A DNA stretch of 64,000 bases from Staphylococcus hominis subsp. hominis (GCF_002901845.1 NZ_PPQE01000030.1:218421-282420), one strand, 5' to 3'. Counted from the first letter of the stretch, positions 7,905-17,877 are shown. Notes: generated from the sequence alone by a model not told the origin. Made by a program: numbers and translations.

Positions 7905-9305
7905 ATGGCAAGACAGTTAGAAAGAGAATTAAGTAATAGACACATTCAATTAATTGCAATTGGTGGCGCTATTGGCACAGGATTATTTTTAGGTTCTGGA
8001 CAAACGATTTCGTTAACAGGACCATCACTACTCATCACCTATCTAATTATTGGTATCGTGTTATTTGCTTTTATGAGAGCACTTGGAGAATTGTTACTTA
8101 GTAATACACGTTTCAATTCATTTGTAGACATTGCCAACGAATATTTAGGGCCGTTCGGTGGTTTTGTCATTGGTTGGACATATTGGTTATCTTGGATTGT
8201 TTCAAGTATGTCTGATTTAACAGCAATGGGACAATATTTTAGTTTTTGGTTTCCAAACGTTCCTCACTGGCTAACTGTATTATTTATCGTACTCTTACTT
8301 ATTTCATTCAATATGCTTGGTGCAAAATTATTTGGAGAGTTAGAATTTTGGTTCTCTATTATAAAAATTATTACTATTATTGCTATGATTATCGTTGGCT
8401 TAGTTATGATTTTCTTTTCATTTAAAACATCGTATGGTCATGCGTCTTTTAGTAATCTTGTAAATCATGGCGGTATTTTTCCAAATGGACCAGCTGGATT
8501 TTTAATGTCATTCCAAATTGCTGTCTACTCATTTATTGGTATTGAACTAATAGGTGTTACAGCCGGAGAAACTAAAGATCCTCGCACAGTTATTCCAAAA
8601 GCAATTAATAATGTACCTGTTAGAATTTTATTATTCTATGTGGGAGGCTTACTTGTGATCATGTCAGTGATTCCTTGGAATAAGATCAACCCTGATGCAA
8701 GTCCATTTGTGATGTTATTTAGTATGATTGGCTTACCTTTTGCAGCAGGACTTGTTAACTTTGTCGTATTAACAGCAGCCGCTTCTGCAACGAATAGTGG
8801 TATTTATTCTAATAGTCGTATTTTATTTGGTTTATCTAAACAAGGATTAGGACCTAAAATGTTAAGTAAGACAAATCATCATAGTGTGCCTTACTTATCA
8901 ATGCTGGTATCTTCTGGAACATTACTTTTAGCTGCATTATTAAACTTTATCTTCCCAGATGCAATTCAATTATTTATTTATGTCACTACACTCTCAACTG
9001 TATTATTTATAGTCGTTTGGGCAATGATCATTATTTCTTACATTATATATGTACGGAAAAATCCTGAAGAACATAAACATAATAAATTTAAACTTCTAGG
9101 CGGTAAAGCAATGGCTTATGTTATTCTTGCATTTTTCTTATTTGTATTTGTATTATTATTCTTTAGTGCTGATACGAGAGTAGCCATATGTATTTCACCA
9201 ATTTGGTTTATATTCTTATTCTTGTTCTATAAAAAGTATAAAAAAAATGCTGAATATTTAGCTGAAAAAACACGTCAGCAACCTCGAGAATCAATCAATC
9301 ATTAG
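7905..9305 (+). CDS. aapA: D-serine/D-alanine/glycine-type amino acid permease (AapA/CycA)
   Basis: A 466-residue APC-superfamily importer with 12 predicted helices. The N-terminus (RQLERELSNRHIQLIAIGGAIGTGLFLGSG) and the AGETKDPRTVIPKAI block near residue 220 are typical of the AapA/CycA subgroup. That subgroup moves D-alanine, D-serine and glycine with H+. Uptake of D-alanine would feed peptidoglycan and teichoic acid D-alanylation, but substrate specificity is a family inference. A cre-like site lies in the promoter region. The gene is followed by its own terminator. Confidence 0.85.
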   Translation: MARQLERELSNRHIQLIAIGGAIGTGLFLGSGQTISLTGPSLLITYLIIGIVLFAFMRALGELLLSNTRFNSFVDIANEYLGPFGGFVIGWTYWLSWIVSSMSDLTAMGQYFSFWFPNVPHWLTVLFIVLLLISFNMLGAKLFGELEFWFSIIKIITIIAMIIVGLVMIFFSFKTSYGHASFSNLVNHGGIFPNGPAGFLMSFQIAVYSFIGIELIGVTAGETKDPRTVIPKAINNVPVRILLFYVGGLLVIMSVIPWNKINPDASPFVMLFSMIGLPFAAGLVNFVVLTAAASATNSGIYSNSRILFGLSKQGLGPKMLSKTNHHSVPYLSMLVSSGTLLLAALLNFIFPDAIQLFIYVTTLSTVLFIVVWAMIIISYIIYVRKNPEEHKHNKFKLLGGKAMAYVILAFFLFVFVLLFFSADTRVAICISPIWFIFLFLFYKKYKKNAEYLAEKTRQQPRESINH

Positions 9306-9316
9306 ATATTTTATTT

Positions 9317-9344
9317 AAGCGGAACTGAATTCAGTTCCGCTTTT
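9317..9344 (+). terminator. Terminator after the amino acid permease
   Basis: A perfect 26-bp palindrome, AAGCGGAACTGAA with its complement, followed by TTTT. Confidence 0.85.
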
Positions 9345-9437
9345 CTATGTCTTAATAATGAAATATACTAAAATATCTCATTATCTTTTTAATCATGATA
9401 AAATATTAATTATTTAAAAAAAGGAGTCACAATACAT

Positions 9438-11534
9438 ATGGAATTGTTAGAAGCTTTTTTATTATTTATACTTGCTGTTATCATTAGTTCTATTATTTAT
9501 CATCGCTTCCCCAACATTCCAACAGCTTTCATTCAAATTGCCTTAGGTGTCGCTTTATTCATCTTACCCATTCCACTACATTTTAAATTTGAACCAGAAG
9601 TCTTTATGATGGCTGTCATTGCCCCACTCTTATTTGTGGAAGGGACACATGTTTCTCGAGAAAAACTTCTAGAATATCGAAAACCTGTCGTTCTTATGGC
9701 CATGGGATTAGTATTTACAACTGTGATTGGAGTCGGCTTTTTCATCCATTGGATTTGGCCTAATTTACCGATGCCAGCTGCTTTTGCTATTGCAGGTATT
9801 TTATGTCCGACAGATGCAGTTGCTGTATCAGCCATTACTAAAGGTAAAGTATTACCCAAAGGGTCTATGGCAATTTTAGAAGGAGAGTCTCTATTAAATG
9901 ATGCTGCAGGTATTATTTCTTTTAAAATTGCAGTCACTGCTCTGGTGACAGGTAGTTTTTCAGCTATAAATGCAATTGGTCAGTTTCTACTCTCAACATT
10001 TCTTGGTATTTTAGTAGGCGCAATAATTGGCGCTTTAGTCGTCAGTTTACGTGTTTACCTCACTTCTAATAAAGGTTTAAAAGATAGTAATACATTGACT
10101 TTCATCCAATTACTTACTCCTTTTGTCATTTATTTTATTGCTGAAGAAGTTCATGCTTCTGGGATTATTGCAGTTGTGGTAGCTGGGTTGATTCATGGTT
10201 TAGAACGAGATCGTCTCATTCGCGCCCAAACTGAATTACAAATGAACTACAATCAAATTTGGAATACATTAAGTTATGCATTAAATGGCTTTGTCTTCGT
10301 CGTTTTAGGATATATTGTGCCAGAAGTTATTTTAGAAATTGTACGTAATGAACCACAAAATTTAGTTTTTCTAATTGTGGTAGCATTCCTTATAGCATTT
10401 GCCATCTATATCTTTAGATTTATTTGGGTCTATGTTTTGTTCAAAGATTTTTACTATCCGAAAAATGTTGAAGCATATCTCGATGACGAAGAAGAAACAC
10501 AACCACCAAAACGGAGTCGTTATGCATTTATTATGACTTTGTGTGGCATTCATGGAACGATTTCATTGTCAATGGCATTAACATTACCATTCATTATTAA
10601 CGGCAATCAGAACTTTGATCATAGAAACGATTTACTATTTATTGCTTCAATGATGGTACTCATCAGTTTAATTTTTGCACAAATGATTCTTCCGTTCATT
10701 ACGCCATCCAAACAACAATCACACTTCAAAGGTATGAGTTATCAATCCGCTAAAATTTTCATGATTCAACATGTTATTCACACATTAAAAGAAAAAGCAG
10801 CTACGCACAAAGATATCGATTATCGACCTATTCTGAATCAATATTTTAATGAATTATCATTTTTAATCGACATGGAAAGCGATGATAAAAATACGAAAGA
10901 ATTACATCGATTAAGAGACATTGCAGAAGAAGTTGAAACTGAGACGCTTCAACAGTTAATTAAACAGGAGCGTATTACTAAAAAAGATTTAAGTGATTAT
11001 CGTAAAGTAATGGAATTTACACAATCATTTAGAGAAATGTCTTTTATTGAGAAATTAAATCGTTTTAGTAAGTTAATCATACTTAGATTTAAAGCGCGAA
11101 AAGATTCACATCATAGTGTGAATCAATCCTCATTTGAACAACAGCGCTATACTGACAGAAAAGAATTAAGAAATAACTTTAAAAAAGTACAACACATTAT
11201 ACGTATTGTTAACCGTCAGGTGACTTTGAGACTTCAAGAAGAACAAAATAGCACAAATGTCCTCGAAGTCAGTTTAATTATCAACCAATATTACGCACTA
11301 TCACGTACGTTAAGACAACATCATAATCGAAAACATCAACGTGAAGAAAATAAATTTATGCATGAATTAAACACTCAACAACAATATGATGCTAAATTAG
11401 ATGCATTGTATACTCAGCGTCAAATTTTAGACGAATTGATTTCTAAAAATAAAGTTACCAATGAAATTGCCACGCAATTACGTGAAAATATTAACTATAA
11501 TGAAATTGTACTTGCCAATGAATTAAATCATTAA
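9438..11534 (+). CDS. CPA1-family Na+/H+ antiporter with long cytoplasmic tail
   Basis: Exchanges Na+ (or K+) for H+ for pH and salt homeostasis. Of 698 residues, about 1-425 form 12 or so membrane helices. The family signatures are LEGESLLNDAAG near residue 152, carrying the ion-binding N-D pair, and LLFVEGTHV near 64. Residues 430-698 are a charged, largely helical cytoplasmic domain with many Gln, Lys and Glu. A tail of this length is typical of NhaP-like proteins from Firmicutes and is probably regulatory. A conserved GIHGTISLSMAL segment marks the later core. The start ATG has an AAAGGAG site. It is a monocistronic gene. Confidence 0.87.
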   Translation: MELLEAFLLFILAVIISSIIYHRFPNIPTAFIQIALGVALFILPIPLHFKFEPEVFMMAVIAPLLFVEGTHVSREKLLEYRKPVVLMAMGLVFTTVIGVGFFIHWIWPNLPMPAAFAIAGILCPTDAVAVSAITKGKVLPKGSMAILEGESLLNDAAGIISFKIAVTALVTGSFSAINAIGQFLLSTFLGILVGAIIGALVVSLRVYLTSNKGLKDSNTLTFIQLLTPFVIYFIAEEVHASGIIAVVVAGLIHGLERDRLIRAQTELQMNYNQIWNTLSYALNGFVFVVLGYIVPEVILEIVRNEPQNLVFLIVVAFLIAFAIYIFRFIWVYVLFKDFYYPKNVEAYLDDEEETQPPKRSRYAFIMTLCGIHGTISLSMALTLPFIINGNQNFDHRNDLLFIASMMVLISLIFAQMILPFITPSKQQSHFKGMSYQSAKIFMIQHVIHTLKEKAATHKDIDYRPILNQYFNELSFLIDMESDDKNTKELHRLRDIAEEVETETLQQLIKQERITKKDLSDYRKVMEFTQSFREMSFIEKLNRFSKLIILRFKARKDSHHSVNQSSFEQQRYTDRKELRNNFKKVQHIIRIVNRQVTLRLQEEQNSTNVLEVSLIINQYYALSRTLRQHHNRKHQREENKFMHELNTQQQYDAKLDALYTQRQILDELISKNKVTNEIATQLRENINYNEIVLANELNH

Positions 11535-11541
11535 TATATAG

Positions 11542-11579
11542 AAAGAACTCAAGAGACCTGTATCTCTCGAGTTCTTTTT
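11542..11579. terminator. Bidirectional terminator between antiporter and kimA
   Basis: AAAGAACTC-AAGAGA pairs with TCTCTCGAGTTCTTT across a short loop, with A and T runs on both sides. The two flanking genes converge on it. Confidence 0.85.
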
Positions 11580-11587
11580 ATTTTCTT

Positions 11588-13414
11588 CTACTTTTGTAAT
11601 TTATAAGGAACCGTCGCTAAAATAACATTTTTTTGATAGAATAAATGCATTTTTAATCGCAAACTCGTTTGATTGTGTAAAAAGTTATGCCATGGTTTTT
11701 TAGGAATAAATTCAGTGACAACCACTGTGATGACATAGTTTTGAGCATTCGCTTTTTTATTAATTTTATCGATAAATCGAGAAATCGGACGAATGACACT
11801 GCGATATTCTGAGTGTAACGTCACTAGTCTAATATCTGGATATTGTTTGTTCCATTTTTCAATAAATAAATTATCAGTTTGGTCTCCGAAAGATACATGT
11901 ACAGCAATCACATCATCTGCAATCATATGTGCATAATAAATAGATTTATTTAATGCTGTAGTGATCGTATTAACGGGTACAATCGCTAGATTTTTATCAA
12001 CTACTGGCATATCTTGAACAATTTTAGTTGTGCTAAGTTGCTCAGCAATATCCTTGTAGTGTCTATTAATACGCGTAAATATATATACAACAATCGGTAA
12101 AAAGATTAAGATTGGCCATACTTGGCTAAATTTCGTAATTAAGAAAATCATAAATACGATAAAAGTAATAGTCCCCCCTATAGCATTTGCAATAAGTTTA
12201 GTAGACCATCCTTTTTCACGACCACGAACCCATTTTAAAACCATTCCATATTGAGCTAGTGTAAATGGAATAAACACACCTACTGCATATAAAGGAATAA
12301 GATTTTCAGTTTTACCGTGGAAAAAAATAATAAGCAACATTGCACAAATGCCTAATGTAATAATTGAATTTGAATAACCTAAACGGTCTCCTCTTACGTT
12401 AAACATACGGGGCATATATTTATCTTTTGACATACTTGCAGCTAACATTGGAAAAGCTGTGAATCCAGTATTAGCAGCAAGGACAAGAATCATAACAGTC
12501 GTTACTTGTACAAAATAATATCCTACATTATGCCCTAAAATATTCATTGTAAGTTGAGATAATACAGTTGTTTCAGTCTGTGGCATAATACCATACCAAT
12601 ATGCTAATCCCACAATACCTACAAGTAAGAAAGCTAATATCATTCCCATAGTAATTAACGTTTTAACTGCATTTTTAGAACCAGGATCTTTAAAGTTTGT
12701 TACTGCATTCGAAATGGCTTCTACACCTGTTAGAGATGATGCACCTGAAGAAAATGCTTTAAGTAATAAAAATAATGTGACACCTGGCACTGCGGTTCCT
12801 ACTGTCGCATGCATATGAGGTTCAGTTTGTCCTGTTGCCACTTTCCATGTTCCAATAACAATCATGACTATTAATCCAAGTATAAATAAATAAACTGGAT
12901 AAGAGAGCACAGTTGCTGACTCTGTTAAACCACGTAAATTCATTATTAGAATAAATAGTACTAATAAACATGCAATGAATACTTTATGGTGATATAATCC
13001 TGGAAACGCTGCGACAAAAGCATCCGCACCTGATGAAATACTTACTGCGACGGTTAAAATATAGTCTACTAATAAAGAGCCACCTGCAAGCAATCCCCAT
13101 TTTTCTCCTAAATTTGTTTTAGAAACCATATACGCTCCTCCGCCTTTAGGATAAGCATATATAATTTGACGATATGATAGAATCAATGCCGCAAGTAGCA
13201 CTAAAACAGCGGCCGCAATGGGCAATGTATACCAAGATGCAATAGCTCCAACCACAGATAAAGTAATTAAAATCTGTTCTGGACCATATGCTACTGAAGA
13301 TAATGCGTCAGAAGATAAAATTGCTAAAGCCTTAAAGTTACTTATTTTTTCATTTTTTAAGTCTCTATTTTTTTTGGGCTTACCAATAATAAGTCTTTTA
13401 AATTGAGTGAACAT
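11588..13414 (-). CDS. kimA: KimA-type high-affinity K+/H+ symporter
   Basis: A 608-residue APC-superfamily protein matching Bacillus KimA (formerly YdaO) in length and in many segments. These include ALAILSSDALSSVAYGPEQIL near residue 29, YAYPKGGGAYMVSKTNLGEKWG near 88 and LLLKAFSSGASSLTGVEAISN near 215. The C-terminal cytoplasmic domain, about residues 455-608, has AHMIADDVIAVHVSFGDQ. In Bacillus, KimA imports K+ with H+ and is inhibited by c-di-AMP through this domain. No ydaO-type riboswitch is seen upstream, so control here would be at protein level or through the palindrome at 13473-13494. Confidence 0.88.
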   Translation of the reverse strand: MFTQFKRLIIGKPKKNRDLKNEKISNFKALAILSSDALSSVAYGPEQILITLSVVGAIASWYTLPIAAAVLVLLAALILSYRQIIYAYPKGGGAYMVSKTNLGEKWGLLAGGSLLVDYILTVAVSISSGADAFVAAFPGLYHHKVFIACLLVLFILIMNLRGLTESATVLSYPVYLFILGLIVMIVIGTWKVATGQTEPHMHATVGTAVPGVTLFLLLKAFSSGASSLTGVEAISNAVTNFKDPGSKNAVKTLITMGMILAFLLVGIVGLAYWYGIMPQTETTVLSQLTMNILGHNVGYYFVQVTTVMILVLAANTGFTAFPMLAASMSKDKYMPRMFNVRGDRLGYSNSIITLGICAMLLIIFFHGKTENLIPLYAVGVFIPFTLAQYGMVLKWVRGREKGWSTKLIANAIGGTITFIVFMIFLITKFSQVWPILIFLPIVVYIFTRINRHYKDIAEQLSTTKIVQDMPVVDKNLAIVPVNTITTALNKSIYYAHMIADDVIAVHVSFGDQTDNLFIEKWNKQYPDIRLVTLHSEYRSVIRPISRFIDKINKKANAQNYVITVVVTEFIPKKPWHNFLHNQTSLRLKMHLFYQKNVILATVPYKLQK

Positions 13415-13472
13415 AATCCATCCTTACCTCTTTTTATATTCATTTTTAATGGATAAAATATACTCCCATTTA

Positions 13473-13494
13473 GTGAAAAAGTATACATTTTCAC
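13473..13494. promoter_or_regulatory. Operator-like palindrome upstream of kimA
   Basis: GTGAAA-aa-GTATAC-at-TTTCAC is a 22-bp near-perfect dyad 59 bp upstream of the kimA start. No T run follows, so it looks like a protein-binding site more than a terminator. The binding protein is unknown. Confidence 0.45.
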
Positions 13495-13685
13495 GGAAAT
13501 AATATAGTATAAATTACATTTTAAGTAACTTTTTACAATTATATTTTTGAAATATTTTCTTTTTACCAGTTTTAAAGAGGTGTCAACAGTATTTAATATT
13601 TGTATAGAGCCGTTTAAGTTTAAACTTGCTATACTATTTTTAGAGGTTTAATTTTAAGAAGTATTAAGTAAGGAAGTAAGGGAAA

Positions 13686-15179
13686 ATGAGAAAAAAATTG
13701 ATCATGATTGGGATGATTTTATTAGTAGGAATCATTATTCTTTCCATAGCTATTAAATTAAAATCTAGTTATTCAATGTTTAGTCCATCGTCACAAAGTT
13801 ATATCGATAACATGATTGTTAATAAAATGAAAGACGATCATATTCCAGGAATGTCCGTTCTTATTGTAAAAAATAATAAGACGATTCTTAATAAAGGCTA
13901 TGGTTTTTCAAATATTAAAAAGAAATCCAAAGTCACACCAAATACGCGTTTTGAAATTGCTTCAAATACCAAAGCATTTACTGGTTATGCAATGATGCAA
14001 CTTGTTGAGGCACATAAAATCAATCTCAATGATAAAGTCAGTCAGTATATTCCAGATTTCTATATGAAATATAATCATAAAAAAGTAGATATCACAGTAG
14101 ATCAATTGATTGCTCAAACAAGTGGTATTTCAGGAGACATCACAAATGATGACAACATCACAAAAGACACAAACAGTCTAGAAGGCCTTGTTCATAGTAT
14201 CAAAGGACGTAACTTAGATGCTAAACCAGGCAAGCAATTTGAGTATTCCAACATGAATTATGATATTTTAGGTTTGATTGTTCAAAAGGCTTCTCATCAA
14301 TCATATGCGAATTATTTAAGCACACATCTTTTCACTCCATTACATATGACGCAATCAACAGTAAAAGAAAGTAATATGAAAAAGAACAATGACGCTCAAG
14401 GGTATGTAATAAAAAAAGGAAAAGCTTATGCTGATAGTCCTGAATTTAATTTAGGAGATAATCCAGCTGCTTATATGATGACTAACACGAAAGATTTAGC
14501 CTCTTGGTTGAAGTTTCAACTTAATCCGCCAAAAAAAGTAGCATCATTAGTTCAACTAACGCATCAGCCTAAAGTTAAAGCAATAGATAATTCTCAAGAC
14601 GTTCACTATGCAGCAGGTTGGTTTATTGATGATAATCATTCAGAAACAATTGTATATCATCCTGGTACACTTGAAAACTATTCTTCATATATTATTTTAA
14701 ATCCCAAAAAAGACTATGGCATTGTAGTTCTTGCTAATAGCTATTCAAAAAATGTAGCCGAACTTGCACAGCATCTCAATACACAAATGAGTAATGGTCA
14801 ACATATTAAAACGTTACAATATCTTATTAATCAGTGGAATATCGTATTTATCATCATCACTATTATTTTACTGATAGCTGTAGCAAGTGTTTTTCTAATA
14901 ATCTATCGCTTAATTTTTAAATTTAAGTCTATTTATTTTAAAACGATGTCTGGTGGATTACTCATCAAAATAAGTATGATGATGTTAACTTTCACACTTA
15001 TTTTAGCGATACTTCACTTACTTCCAATACTCTTATTATCAAATTCTGATTGGCGTTTTATGATGTCATGGTTACCATTACAAGCAAAAATAACATTATT
15101 TAGCTTCGTCTTATTACTGACAAGTCTATGGAGTTATTTTATCCTAAAAATGATCACGCTATCTAAACGATCAATATAG
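13686..15179 (+). CDS. flp: FmtA-like serine hydrolase (Flp), beta-lactamase/esterase fold
   Basis: A 497-residue membrane-bound enzyme of the class C beta-lactamase/PBP4* superfamily. The N-terminal helix at residues 5-23 acts as signal anchor. The active-site motifs are all present: S93-N-T-K96 (SxxK), Y187-S-N189 (YxN) and H325-P-G327 (HxG). Three to four membrane helices fill residues 385-495. Size and layout match staphylococcal Flp. The related FmtA is a D-alanyl esterase of teichoic acids and binds beta-lactams weakly; the same role here is inferred. Confidence 0.82.
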   Translation: MRKKLIMIGMILLVGIIILSIAIKLKSSYSMFSPSSQSYIDNMIVNKMKDDHIPGMSVLIVKNNKTILNKGYGFSNIKKKSKVTPNTRFEIASNTKAFTGYAMMQLVEAHKINLNDKVSQYIPDFYMKYNHKKVDITVDQLIAQTSGISGDITNDDNITKDTNSLEGLVHSIKGRNLDAKPGKQFEYSNMNYDILGLIVQKASHQSYANYLSTHLFTPLHMTQSTVKESNMKKNNDAQGYVIKKGKAYADSPEFNLGDNPAAYMMTNTKDLASWLKFQLNPPKKVASLVQLTHQPKVKAIDNSQDVHYAAGWFIDDNHSETIVYHPGTLENYSSYIILNPKKDYGIVVLANSYSKNVAELAQHLNTQMSNGQHIKTLQYLINQWNIVFIIITIILLIAVASVFLIIYRLIFKFKSIYFKTMSGGLLIKISMMMLTFTLILAILHLLPILLLSNSDWRFMMSWLPLQAKITLFSFVLLLTSLWSYFILKMITLSKRSI

Positions 15180-15276
15180 GCTGTTCAAACATGTATGTCT
15201 TCTTTTCTTCATTATTATGTTAAGCTTATATCACTAAGACTAAGATTATTAAAGACCAGTGTATAGGAGTTTAAAT

Positions 15277-16119
15277 ATGAAAAAGAAATGGTTCTTATTA
15301 CCGATGTCCTTAATAATGCTTGCAGGTTGTGACTATTCTCATAAAGAAGCACAACACGGCCTGTTTTATACTGTATTTGTAAAACCGATGGATGATTTAC
15401 TCCATGTCTTAGGACATGCATTCAACGAAAACTATGGTTTAGCTATTATCGTCATTGTATTTATATTGCGTTTAATACTGATGCCACTCATGTGTATTCA
15501 AGTAAAAAATATTCATGTTATTCGTGGCAAAACAGAGGTCGTAAAACCAGAAATTAATAAAATCCAAGAAAAAATTAAAGAAGCTCAATCGCCTGAAGAA
15601 CGACGTGCAGCAAATAAATTATTAATGAAAAAATATAATGAGTATGGAATCAATCCTTTTAAAAATTTAATTGGCACATTTCCAATTTTAATTCAAATTC
15701 CAATTCTTCTCGGATTATATACGTCAATTAAATATCCAACAAGTGGTGGTATTACTCAGCATCCTCATTTTTTATGGTTTAATTTAATGCATACTGATAT
15801 CATCATGACCATCATTGCAGCTGTGATGTATTTTATACAACCTCTTGTCAACTCAATCCATTATCCTAAAAATGAACGTCGATCTTATTATGTCATGATG
15901 GTCTTATCCCCTTTATTTATTACTTATGCATCATTACATTCAGCATCAGCGTTAAGTTTATATTGGGCTATAAGTGCAACGTTTTTAATTATTCAAATGC
16001 ATTTTGCTCATAGTCATTATGCGAAAGTCGGTAAAATTGAGGGAGAAAAATTAAGACAACGCATAGAAATAAAGCGTCAAACTACTTCAGAAACATCCTC
16101 AGACACTTCTAACCATTGA
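15277..16119 (+). CDS. yidC2: YidC/OxaA-type membrane protein insertase, second paralogue (YidC2)
   Basis: Helps insert and fold proteins in the cytoplasmic membrane. The 280-residue product is a lipoprotein: signal peptide at residues 1-17 with lipobox LAGC and Cys18. Five membrane helices follow. Helix 1 ends in VFILRLILMPL with the conserved Arg of the hydrophilic groove. A charged cytoplasmic hairpin (about residues 75-115, KTEVVKPEINKIQEKIKEA) and GTFPILIQIPILLGLY are family hallmarks. Several differences from the main staphylococcal YidC (shorter tail, divergent loops) point to the second copy found in some coagulase-negative species. The ATG at 15277 has an AGGAG site. Confidence 0.85.
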   Translation: MKKKWFLLPMSLIMLAGCDYSHKEAQHGLFYTVFVKPMDDLLHVLGHAFNENYGLAIIVIVFILRLILMPLMCIQVKNIHVIRGKTEVVKPEINKIQEKIKEAQSPEERRAANKLLMKKYNEYGINPFKNLIGTFPILIQIPILLGLYTSIKYPTSGGITQHPHFLWFNLMHTDIIMTIIAAVMYFIQPLVNSIHYPKNERRSYYVMMVLSPLFITYASLHSASALSLYWAISATFLIIQMHFAHSHYAKVGKIEGEKLRQRIEIKRQTTSETSSDTSNH

Positions 16120-16134
16120 TAAGATTAATTATAT

Positions 16135-16171
16135 AAAAAGGAAGAGCGAGACTCTCACGCTCTTCCTTTTT
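16135..16171. terminator. Bidirectional terminator between yidC2 and the YagU-like gene
   Basis: AAAAAGGAAGAGCG pairs perfectly with CGCTCTTCCTTTTT around a 9-base loop. Confidence 0.9.
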
Positions 16172-16174
16172 TAT

Positions 16175-16648
16175 TTATCGATGACTATTTCGTATTAAAT
16201 CAATCGTATTCATCCAAACAATATGACCTAATAATTCTGAAATGCGTTCTTCTTTAGGTAAATCTTTAACTTGTGGTGTTAGATTTAATTTAGGTAGTAT
16301 ATATTCATGAAAAGCAATATGAATCAAAATACCGAAGAATGTGCCTCTTAATGTCGTCACTTTTGGACACTTTTCAGCAAGTAATCCATATACGATAGCA
16401 TTTGCAATTGAAAAGCCATAATGAATGCCCATGACAGTTATAGGTATATCGTTCTCGTTATAACGGTACGTAGCATGTTTAACATTGTCAGGTAAATTCA
16501 ATTTATGCAGTAATGTCATTGGTGGTGGTTCTTCTTCACGTTGTGGTGTTCTAGGAGGGATGAGTGCTTCCCATCCCATTTTAACTGCACCGCTTAATAA
16601 TCCGCCAATAACGCCCGTCATGATAACTCTTTTCGTTGATTGTTTCAT
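16175..16648 (-). CDS. YagU-like (DUF1440) inner-membrane protein
   Basis: A 157-residue membrane protein. It has an opening helix (about residues 8-24, VIMTGVIGGLLSGAVKMGWE) and then LIPPRTPQREEEPP, a proline-rich stretch typical of DUF1440/YagU. Helices at about 70-90 and 100-120 and a final segment with GHIVWMNTIDLIR follow. E. coli YagU has been linked to acid survival, but the molecular function is unknown. I use the ATG at 16648; a GTG three codons earlier is too close to the AAGGAG site. Confidence 0.68.
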   Translation of the reverse strand: MKQSTKRVIMTGVIGGLLSGAVKMGWEALIPPRTPQREEEPPPMTLLHKLNLPDNVKHATYRYNENDIPITVMGIHYGFSIANAIVYGLLAEKCPKVTTLRGTFFGILIHIAFHEYILPKLNLTPQVKDLPKEERISELLGHIVWMNTIDLIRNSHR

Positions 16649-16705
16649 TAATTTCACAACTCCTTATCTCACTATATATTATATTTACCCTTAATGATTA
16701 CAAAT

Positions 16706-16740
16706 TAAAAAGTGAGTTAATCACTTTTAACTCACTTTTG
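16706..16740 (-). terminator. Terminator after the panE-like gene
   Basis: AAAAGTGAGTTAA pairs with TTAACTCACTTTT. On the minus strand it follows the stop codon of the ketopantoate reductase-like gene and ends in a T run. Confidence 0.8.
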
Positions 16741-16748
16741 CACTCTAT

Positions 16749-17681
16749 TTACTTAGCTTGACGTTGCTCTTCTTTGGCATGTACCATGTTCGCTACAAAT
16801 TGATTAATTGGCGCATCGATATGATGTTCTGAACCTAAGCGAGCCACTGCTCCGTTAATGTAATCAATTTCAGTAAGTCGATTATTATTAATCAAATCTT
16901 GATACATTGATGGGAAATGTGGACCTACTTTATCATTTAAATCGATAAGATAGTGATAGACTTCATCTGCATTTAAATGTACATCATCAACAGTAGCAAC
17001 TTCTACTATCTCTTTAGTAATGTCATATACAAGTTTTCTTGCGTATTCACTTTCATTTAATGTTGATAAACGACATTCTAAAATGGTACATAGCGCATTT
17101 GCTGTACCATTTACACAAATCTTCTTCCAAATAGATTGTTGCAAGTCTTCACTTTTATGTGGATTAAGTTTTGCTTGTTCTAATAGATTATATATCACTT
17201 CAACATTATTCTGTCCCTCTGGCACAAGAGAACCTATCTCTACTGGACCACTACCCATTAAATGAGTATGTCCAGGTGATTCTAATCCGGCCGTCCATGT
17301 AGTTACACCACGAACAATACGTGATTTATCTACATAATTTACAATACGGTCTTCATGTTTTAAACCATTCATTGTACACACCATAATTGTTGTATCATGA
17401 ATATGTGGCTGGATATGTGTTAACATGCTTTCAAGTTGCATAGCTTTTGTAAATAAAAATACAATATCAAATTGAAGATCACTTGGTATTTCTGTATCTT
17501 GATACATAGGGATGTTTAAATGATAGTCTTCTCCATTTATATCAATATGTAAACCTTCATGTTTTACAGCTGTTGCTTGTGGCTCCCAACCATCAATGAG
17601 TGTAACATCATTACCTTGGCGATATAACATTGCACCGAAACCACTTCCCAACGCTCCTGAACCAGCAATTGCTATTTTCAT
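16749..17681 (-). CDS. panE: Ketopantoate reductase family protein (PanE/ApbA)
   Basis: A 310-residue NADPH-dependent 2-dehydropantoate 2-reductase family enzyme, the step before pantothenate. It has the Rossmann motif AGSGALGSGFG at residues 6-16 and the family block FLFTKAMQLESML near residue 75, with Lys at the catalytic position. WKKICVNGTANALCTI near 185 opens the helical C-terminal domain, which contains the second expected Lys and Asn. Staphylococci can carry more than one PanE-like protein, so this copy may act on another 2-keto acid. It is a single gene with a strong ribosome binding site. Confidence 0.78.
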   Translation of the reverse strand: MKIAIAGSGALGSGFGAMLYRQGNDVTLIDGWEPQATAVKHEGLHIDINGEDYHLNIPMYQDTEIPSDLQFDIVFLFTKAMQLESMLTHIQPHIHDTTIMVCTMNGLKHEDRIVNYVDKSRIVRGVTTWTAGLESPGHTHLMGSGPVEIGSLVPEGQNNVEVIYNLLEQAKLNPHKSEDLQQSIWKKICVNGTANALCTILECRLSTLNESEYARKLVYDITKEIVEVATVDDVHLNADEVYHYLIDLNDKVGPHFPSMYQDLINNNRLTEIDYINGAVARLGSEHHIDAPINQFVANMVHAKEEQRQAK

Positions 17682-17877
17682 AACATTCGACTCCTTCTTT
17701 TAATATTATTTTTAAAATACTACTTTAATAAAGTATCGTCAATAATATAAACAAAATATTCTGAATAATTCGATAAAATTAGAACTATTTTTATTTTTCA
17801 ATAATTGACGTAGAAGTCATTATCACTCTGTATAAGGACTCATTATTATGTTTACATTTATTCTTTTATCAATAAAA

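Noticed and set aside
13415..13685. c-di-AMP (ydaO) riboswitch before kimA, as in Bacillus.
   Set aside because: The leader on the kimA strand is short and AT-rich, without the conserved core of that riboswitch; only a palindrome is present.
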